43,411 nt of DNA from Branchiostoma floridae. Its lineage: Eukaryota; Chordata; Leptocardii; Amphioxiformes; Branchiostomatidae. Below, piece by piece: positions 19,159-28,100 of this stretch. Below the pieces are notes generated by a model, which ran no database searches, was not told the DNA's origin, and worked only from the letters and a program-made list of their open reading frames with translations. Position numbers and translations under genes: made by a program. Location: the NCBI RefSeq assembly GCF_000003815.2, contig NC_049984.1, forward strand, positions 17,185,584 through 17,228,994, given 5' to 3'. Every line of letters starts with the position of its first letter. The first letter of the stretch is position 1.

Positions 19159-22100
19159 CTGTATATATGGGGAGGGCAGAGAAAAAAAACATATTCATTA
19201 CCACATTTGTCTTAGCAAAATCTGCAAATTCGCTGTGGCTAGATTGTTAAACTTGCTTGATCCAAGACTAGAGACATGTTTAAATCAGTTAAGTGTCCGT
19301 TGTTCCCGTCTTACGATGGTTGGGCATTGCAGGATGCCGTTCGGGTCTGATTGCTGACCTCCATGAGATCAGACAAAAACAACCTTCTCGACTTCAGTTC
19401 AGTTCAGTTCATCCTTAGAGAGGTAACACCAGCGTCTCCACATGTTCCTGTCTCCACATCTCGACTTAGACAATGACAATAAACATACAAACCAGTAAAC
19501 AAAGCGGCGCCCTTACCTGAGGGTGACCATCATGGCAGGCACTTGTGCGCAGCAGGTGATGAAGGTTACGATGAACAGGAACACCAGAAACGGCGCCAGC
19601 GTGCCGCAGTCACGGTGACATTTTCCTGTCACAGAACAAAAATCATCACATCAGCCACAAACAACTAGGAGAAGACAACTTAGTCTGAGTCAAGCAATAA
19701 AGCCATGGGGCTATAACTTACATGTATATGATGGAGAGACATTCTTTGTTTGACTGAGATCATGAATCACATTGTCAGTAAATTATATTTTCTCAAAAAC
19801 CAAATATTGTGCAGATACAGAGACAACGTTTCTGATATAAAGAGAGATCTAATGACTTGTAGATACTAACTTAAGGCTATTTTGAAATTTTTTAAAAATC
19901 GCAGAACCCAAAAATTGTAGAAAAAGTGAGGAACTTCATCTTCCTCTGCTTCCAAAAAAGAAGTCAAACCCAACCTGTTTAGAAATAGTCAACAATAGGA
20001 TTCGAGTAGCCTATTTTTACAATAATGTTTATCACCATTCATTGTCACTTGTACATCTCCTATGTTTCCACCATGTACTTGCAATTAGCCCCCGGGCATG
20101 AACTTGCTATAAACTTTCACTTAAATAATTTTGACTCCAATGGTATAGCCCTACCTGTGATGACATGGCCTCCATATCTCAGTTTCTGCTCCTCGATGCG
20201 GTACTTCTTGGTGTTGATGGTTTCCACAGAGACAACTGCTACACAGCTGCAGTCAGTGTAGTTCTGTAAGGGGGATAATACAGGCATGTTACTGATCAGC
20301 AGCACCTCCTAGTGATTCACAAAGGAAATGCAAGAACCTCACCTACATGTATTCAAAATTCTTAAGCAAAGAGAGATGGAAAAAGAATGGCAAGAATGCT
20401 TGTCTTGACTTTAGTGACCACTCAAAGGATTTGAAGAAAATGATTTAAGTACCGCCTCACCTTTTTCTACAAAGTAGTCAACAATAATATTAACATAGAC
20501 GCCAGCAATATTCTGAAGCCTGCCCAAGGGCGCACCCGGGGTAGTCACGACTTCAAATATCAACACATATTTGCACGCACCGATATCTACAAACATTCTT
20601 TTTTCCCACGCACAATTCCCGAGTGGAATGCCCTGCCTGGCACGGTTGTAAGCGCTCCCAACGTTGAGCACTTCCGTGCCAGGCAGGCGGCCTGCCCGCC
20701 CTAACCCGGGAGCCTCAGCTCCCCCCCCTACTTTTGCCCCTCGCGGGGTCATTTGGGGGTATCCTATGCAGATGCAGATACAGAGGCAGGCACTTAATAA
20801 AAGACAGGACTCTTTTTATACATGAATCAATGGGAAAAATAATTCAAGTTCACCAACTTGATCTTAATAATTTAAGTGGCCACATGTCGCTCACCCAACA
20901 TGCACGCACAGTCCACTGATCATTGTACTTTTCAAAACGAGTGGAATTTCTATGATAAAACAAATTTGAACCTGTAAATTCTGCTAAAAAGCATTTGACT
21001 TCTCTGTCACAACCAATGGAAGATTAGCTGTATGGTGTGCTAAACTAAGATCAACTTTTTTATGACAACAAAGTTGTTGTTTTTAATGAGATTGTTAACT
21101 CACATATTTGGTGGTCTGTCCGTCCCATAGAAAGTTGGTGACTTTATGACAGCCTGCATGGCAGGGGCTGAAGTAGGTGATACCATCTGAGCCACAGACG
21201 GGGGAGTACGAGTGGATGGCACAGTCACAGTGCAGGTTACAGTTGGCTGTGAACTCACTGGGTGCCTGGTGGTCAAAGTTGGGACTGGAAACGCACCCAA
21301 AAAAAGAATACCATTAAAAACTCTTGGTGAATCTTAATCAAATCTCATGAAAAGGGTATTCTTCAAGCAGAGGTTTGGCTTCGGCTATTTTTGACAGTCA
21401 CAGTCCAAGTTACAGTTGGCTGTGAACTCACTGGGTGCCTGGTGGTCAAAGTTGGGACTGGAAACGCACCCAAAAAAAGAATACCATTAAAAACTCTTAA
21501 AAATCATAAATCTTTATTCCATTGCAATCTCATGGCCAAAGGCATTCTCAAGGAAGAGGTTTTTCTCCAGCTGTTTTTAGGTATTTTTGTCTGGCTTTCT
21601 ACTTTGTACCATTTACCACCAGTGGCAAGAAGCAAACGGTACAAACCAGAAAACACATAAAAAACAACCTTTACTTGGAACGTACCACTGAAGCTAATTA
21701 ATTGCAAGAAAGCACAGAAACACCTGTATGATGACATATAAAAAGGTAATGAAATGTTAGTAAGTTCAGTACAGACAAGTTTAATACAAAGTACTGTAAG
21801 TTTGCTTTTTTTCAAAGGGGCTTCATTTTTAGTAAGAGGTTTTTGCAGTATTCTAAGTTAACAGTTGAAACAATGCTGTAGTTCAGTAGTAATACATTAA
21901 ACACACGCAAATATATCAAGGACTGCTTTGTTATTAGAAAGAATACTGAAGCTAAATGATTAACCTACTTCATTATGATACTATATAAATGAATTATGTT
22001 AGCCCTTATTGTTATGTTAACTAGGATGTTAAGCTTTATCCTTTACCTCTTTTTTTTTGTACTTTATGTAATAGCTGTTGCCATACTTTGTACCATGTAC

Positions 22101-25100
22101 AATTGACGTGCAATAAAGTTCTTCTTCATATTCACGATGTCATAAATTTGCTGTAGACTGTTACCACAAATACAAAACTTCTGCAAAAATTTCACAATTT
22201 ACAGTACCAACTTAGTTAAGACACACTACAGATCTGCAACAACATTAAGATCAAGAAGACTGCTCGCTACGAGTCATGTTTGACCTACAGTTACCTAGCT
22301 CAAGAAACTAAATGATATTACCCAGGATACTAACAGAATGAATCATCCTACAACATTCAGTTATCACATATCAAGACCCTTGGAACCATAATAGAAAATG
22401 AAATTACCAACCACAATAAATATGGAGAGTGAAGACTACAAATATGTCAATTGTATCACCAGTAACAGAATGACTCATCTTACAACATTCAGTTATCACA
22501 TCTCAAGACCCTTGGCACCATAATAGAAAATGAAATCAGAAACCACAATAAATAAGATGAGTGAAGACTACAAATATGTCAATTGTATCACCAGTAACAG
22601 AATGACTCATCTTATAACATTCAGTTATCACATCTCAAGACCCTTGGCACCATAATAGAAAATGAAATTACCAACCGCAATAAACGAAAAGAGTGAAGAC
22701 TACAAATATGTCAATTGTATCACCTAAGGGCACACAAAGCTCGAAGCTGGGAATGATATATAATAGTAGTATACATTATTTGATCATACTGCTGCCGGGG
22801 TCCCTGACATGGGTAGGCAGAAGTCGTCCAGTCTTCACACTGTGCTTCCGTGCGGCTCTGTCCATACATGTATATACTCGTACCAGTAGAAATAATACAA
22901 TCCTCTGCTTCATTAAATATCTTTCAAGTATAACACTCAAAGCTAAAACCAGCTGGCACCACGTTATATGCGTAACAGAATTAGACAAAAAAAGTCACGC
23001 CAACTCTGATCGTTAGAGAAGATGTTTATAATACTGTAAATCTATAAACTTTCACAATGAATTTATTTTTGTGGTGACCTCTCTAGCACATTTCCATGAC
23101 ACCACGAATATGTCTCTTTTTATGACTACAGTACTACATGAAACAACTGTTTTCAAAGCAAATTTACAATAGTGTGAAAACTTTTTTTCCGGCTATTGCA
23201 AAATAAAACCGCTGCAAATGTTAACAAATCTACAGCAAGGGAAAAGTCCAAACCTATGTCTGTCTGCACTTTACAGCTATCTACATTTAGTATCTAGTTT
23301 TCCTTTATCCCAGTAGATGACCTTCCCGGGAACAAGAAGACAACTTGGTTTGCTGTGTCCCTGAGGACTCCGGGAAGGAGATGGGGTAACCATTATCTTA
23401 TGGAAATATTGATAAAACAGAAAACAGCAGACGACAGGACTTAGAGGAAGTGGGTTAATTGAATTAGACCCAAATAAAAATCAGTGTGGCACCAATGTGC
23501 CCATCTAAGCATCTTAATTCAATAATTGTACTGATTTTGTCAAAGAAAAGTTGGGGTCATTTTTACTGGAATGGTGGATATTTCAGCCCCGATGTTGACA
23601 TCTGATGTCCTCGACTGACTGACTGACTGTATCTCACCAAAGCATTCTCTTTGGACGATTCCAGACATTGAAATGGTCAAGGTTCCTAGACGGAACAGCA
23701 GAGAAGTGAATGTATGAAGTATATAATAAATGCCGGAGCAAACTACTTTCTGGATGGTACCCAGGCTAGATCATGGTACTAGACATCTTTCAATCTAAGT
23801 TCAAATTTAGATGGTTTTATGGAATCGTAACAAGTCTCTTTGCACACAACAAAGTATTTCCTCAGGGTACTGTAAATGCAGAAATGTTCGCGGTGGATTA
23901 ATGTTCGCGGTTTTCACGGTGACCACTTAAAACCACTGCGAATATTTTTCTATTATGGTGTTAAGACTTAAGTCTATGGTGTTACCGCAAACTTATATCC
24001 ACCGCGAAAAGTCCTTTTTCCCGCTACCGCGAAATTAAATCCCCGCGAACTTAAATGCATTTACAGTAATTCTGGCTGGTTCACACTGCACTGCAGCTAC
24101 AGTATAGCTAGGTGTCCCTGCTCATAGATAATAAGTCCCAAAAGTAAAACGTCAGCATTTTCAAGGACTAAGAATCCCTAACCACACAGGTCCATTATTC
24201 TATTCCCTGTATTTGATGGGCGAGGTTATGGCAGCTATGCACAGGAAAAAACATGAAGATCAATAAGTTCTTATCTGCATTATTCTTGTCTGTGGACTGA
24301 ATTGACAGGTTGTTTTGAAGGGCATACCGCAAATCTATTTTCTTTTGAGGTTGTCTTATTATTCGGTAGGAGTGAAAAGTAGGTTTTTGTACTAAGTGAC
24401 TGTATTAAATTAGTGCTGGTTGGAACGAATTATAACTACAGCATTAATACAATGGAATGGTAAATTTACACTGAAGTGAAAATATGGTAGAGATGTCACT
24501 ACAAAAAATAAAAATATCACAAGATTTTTCTGAATTACAGTAGTAGTAGTGTTGTGTATAGCAAGTTGAACATTCTAGCAATTTAAGCTGCATCCACCAA
24601 ACAATTTATACTACTGTAACAGTAACTGTAAGAGAAGTACATGTAATACGTGTATAATGGAAATGCTTTATTCACAATGTCATGAAATGGTGGTAGAGAG
24701 GTCACCACAAAAATAACACCACCACAAAAGTTTCGTGAATTACAGTACTAGTGTTGCATGGAGCAACATCCTAGCAGAACATTTGGCATTTTCCTTGAAT
24801 TCAGACTGATTCACACAATCACAGGAACTGACATGTCGTGTGTGGAATACTCTTATGAGTTTCGGTTGCTAAGAGTTATTTAAAAGCTTTTCATTTTGCA
24901 TCACTTATTGTAAAGGTTGTAGAATGTTAACAGTAAAAGTGGTTGTCACTTGTCAGTAATTTCTACGTTGCAGCACTCACTTTCATTTGAATTCCATTTA
25001 ATTCTGTTCGCTTCCAATTTTCAACATCACTAGGTGATCCTTAGTTAAAGATTAAAAGGTGAATTCCATCAAAGTTCCATGGCAAATATCAAGGATATAT

Positions 25101-28100
25101 GCATGTACACATTATATAGCTTTGGATGATCTGAATTTCAACTCCACTGATATTCTAACCATAAAACTTTTCTCTTTTTCTCAAGAAGTTTTTCTACGGA
25201 AGAAACTCACATGTCGCTATAGGGATATGGTGAGCTCCCCTATGTTAATAGTGTGGCAGACCATCCTATATTCCAACTTATAAACACTCTTATCCTGACC
25301 AATCAAACATGACATTGTAATATTCTATAATCAAAAAGAAACTCACCTGTCTCTATAGTGAACCCCCTATATTGATAAGTGTAATAGCCCATCCTACATT
25401 CCAACCAATCAACATTCTTGTACTTGTTATCCTGACCAATCAAACATGACATGTTATAGTTGTTGAGAAACTGACCTGTCGCTGTAGGGAATGGTGAGCC
25501 CCCCTATGTTGATAGTGTGATAGGCCCATCCTACATTACAACCAATGAACACTCTTGTACCTCTTAACATGATCTGAGTCAAACATGACACTTTAACACA
25601 TATATCTACAATCATTCAGACACTGAGCTGTTACTATAGGGAATGGTTAGCCCCCTATGTCAATAGTGTGATAGCCCATCCTATATTACAACCAATCAAC
25701 ACTCTTGTCCATGTCATCATGACTAATCATACACAATTATAATACTTGTTAAGACACTGACCTGTCGGTGTAAGGAATGGTGAGGCCCCTATGTTGATAG
25801 TGTGGCAGCCCATTACATATTCCAACCAATCAACACTCTTGTACATGTTATCCTGACCAACCAAAGATGACAATAGTTGTTAAGACACTGACCTGTCGCT
25901 ATAGGGTATGGTGAGCCCCCCTATGTTGATAGTGTGGCAGCCCACGGTGAACAGCGTGGCGAGGCAGATGAGCGACACGACGGCGCTGACCAGCGACCAC
26001 TGCGCCGCGCCCTTCAGATCCAGCTTGAGCCGGTTCATGATGTAACCGCCCAGCAGGATGCCACCGCCTGCACTGGGGATGATCACCACTCCTGGGGAGG
26101 GGAAATAAAAGGTGCGGTTTATCATCAGGATGACTGAACTATCTAACTGTATCTGTAACACCATACCTCTCTCCGAAAAAGCCAAGCAATCAAGGTGGTC
26201 TACGCTTGGACACATCCTCAGGATGCAACAAGACACACCTGCACAAAAAGCTCTTGATTTCGCCATTCTAGGTTCTAACAGATTCAAGGCACGCAAGGGA
26301 AGACATTGTGTCAACCTGCTCAGCCTGTTTAAAGCAAACCTAAAGCACAGAGGTCGAGCTTTTCCTACAACAGCAAAGAAACAGCTGAGGAGCTAAAGAA
26401 GCTTGCAGGATGCAAAGCACAATGGAAAAGGATGAAGAAAGACTGAATCCAGCTATAAGACTGTTTCAAAAGACTATAGATGCAGAACGCAGCAACTGAT
26501 AATGATGATGATGATGACTGAACTAAACTGAACTTATCATCAGGTGGCTTGGCTAGAGGACACAAGATCATGAGGTCTCTGGCTCGATTCCTGGTACACA
26601 ATAAAGTCTGGTTTATGTGGTTGCAGGATTCTTATTGCTTGTGTCAAAAGAAAATTATCTACAGAACCATCAAAAAGTGGCCACATTGTCCTGGTGGTCC
26701 TGATGTAGTGGTGGTATAGGTTTGGAAGTATTTCCCCTTTCCCTAGAAAATGGTATGAAGTATGATAGCTTGAGTGTTGACTGTAATTCCTTAAATTTTT
26801 TGCTGTCGTTCAATGAATCATGAACTTAAACCACCATTATAGGGTTTCCATTACTTTACAACAAGTGACTATAGCACTATAACACAACCTTTAAGTTACT
26901 GTAAATGTATTTAAGTTCTCGGGGATTTAATTTCGCAGTAGCAGGACAAAGGACTTTTTGCGGTGGTTTTAATTTTGCGGTAACACCATAGACTGCAGTC
27001 TAATACCATAATAGAAAAATGTCCGCGGTGGTTTTAAGTTCGCGGTTAAGTGGTCACCACGAAAACCGCGAACATTAATCCACCGCGAACATGTCTACAT
27101 TTACAGTAATACCATAGCAAACACTTCATTGTCTCCTTACAGTGGAATCAAATCACCAAGTTAAGGACATTTACAGTACCTGTGAGGAGGTTAGCCTCGG
27201 AAGCAGAGACCCCAAACTGTGACTCCAGGAACTTGGGTACAAAGGTGATGAAGCCGGTGACGACGGACAGCTCCATGGTGGCACACAGGCTGATACACAG
27301 GTAAGGCACGTTGGTGCACAGGCTCATCACTGCGTGGGGGATGTCTGTGGGACAAACAAACAAACAAACAAACAATCAATCAATCAATCAATATGATACA
27401 CAGGTAAGACACGTTGGTGCACAGGCTCATCACAGCATGGGGGATGTCTGTGGGACAAACAAATAAACAAACAAACAAACAATCAATATGATACACAGGT
27501 AAGGCACGTTGGTGCACAGGCTCATCACAGCATGGGGGATGTCTGTGGGACAAACAAACAAACAAACAATCAATCAATCAGTCAATATGATACACAGGTA
27601 AGGCACGTTGGTGCACAGGCTCATCACAGCATGGGGGATGTCTGTGGGACAAACAAACAAACAAACAAACAATCAATCAATCAGTCAATATGATACACAG
27701 GTAAGGCACATTGGTGCACAGGCTCATCACAGCATGGGGGATGTCTGTGGGACAAACAAACAAACAAACAAACAATCAATCAATCAGTCAATATGATACA
27801 CAGGTAAGGCACGTTGGTGCACAGGCTCATCACAGCATGGGGGATGTCTGTGGGACAAATAATCATCCAATCAATATATCAATCAATCAATAAGATACAA
27901 GATACTCGTGTATCAATGAGGATTAGATATCCAAGTATTATGATAAGATATGCCAAAAAGCAGTTACTCAAGCAACTTGATAAGATTTTAGAAACGGTCA
28001 GACATTTCAGACAACCATCCGGTGTCGATCGTCCAGCGTCGACGCCAAAAGCCCCCGGAGGGGGGTTAGAAAGTCCGACCGTTTCTAAAATCTTATCCAG

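Noticed and set aside
26545-26600. Functional tRNA-Met (a CAT in the anticodon region)
   Set aside because: No cloverleaf can be closed; only the B box is good.
27608-27893. Plus-strand frames [19 protein letters not shown] as a repeat protein
   Set aside because: They are the antisense of the exon-c-derived repeats of the transporter gene.
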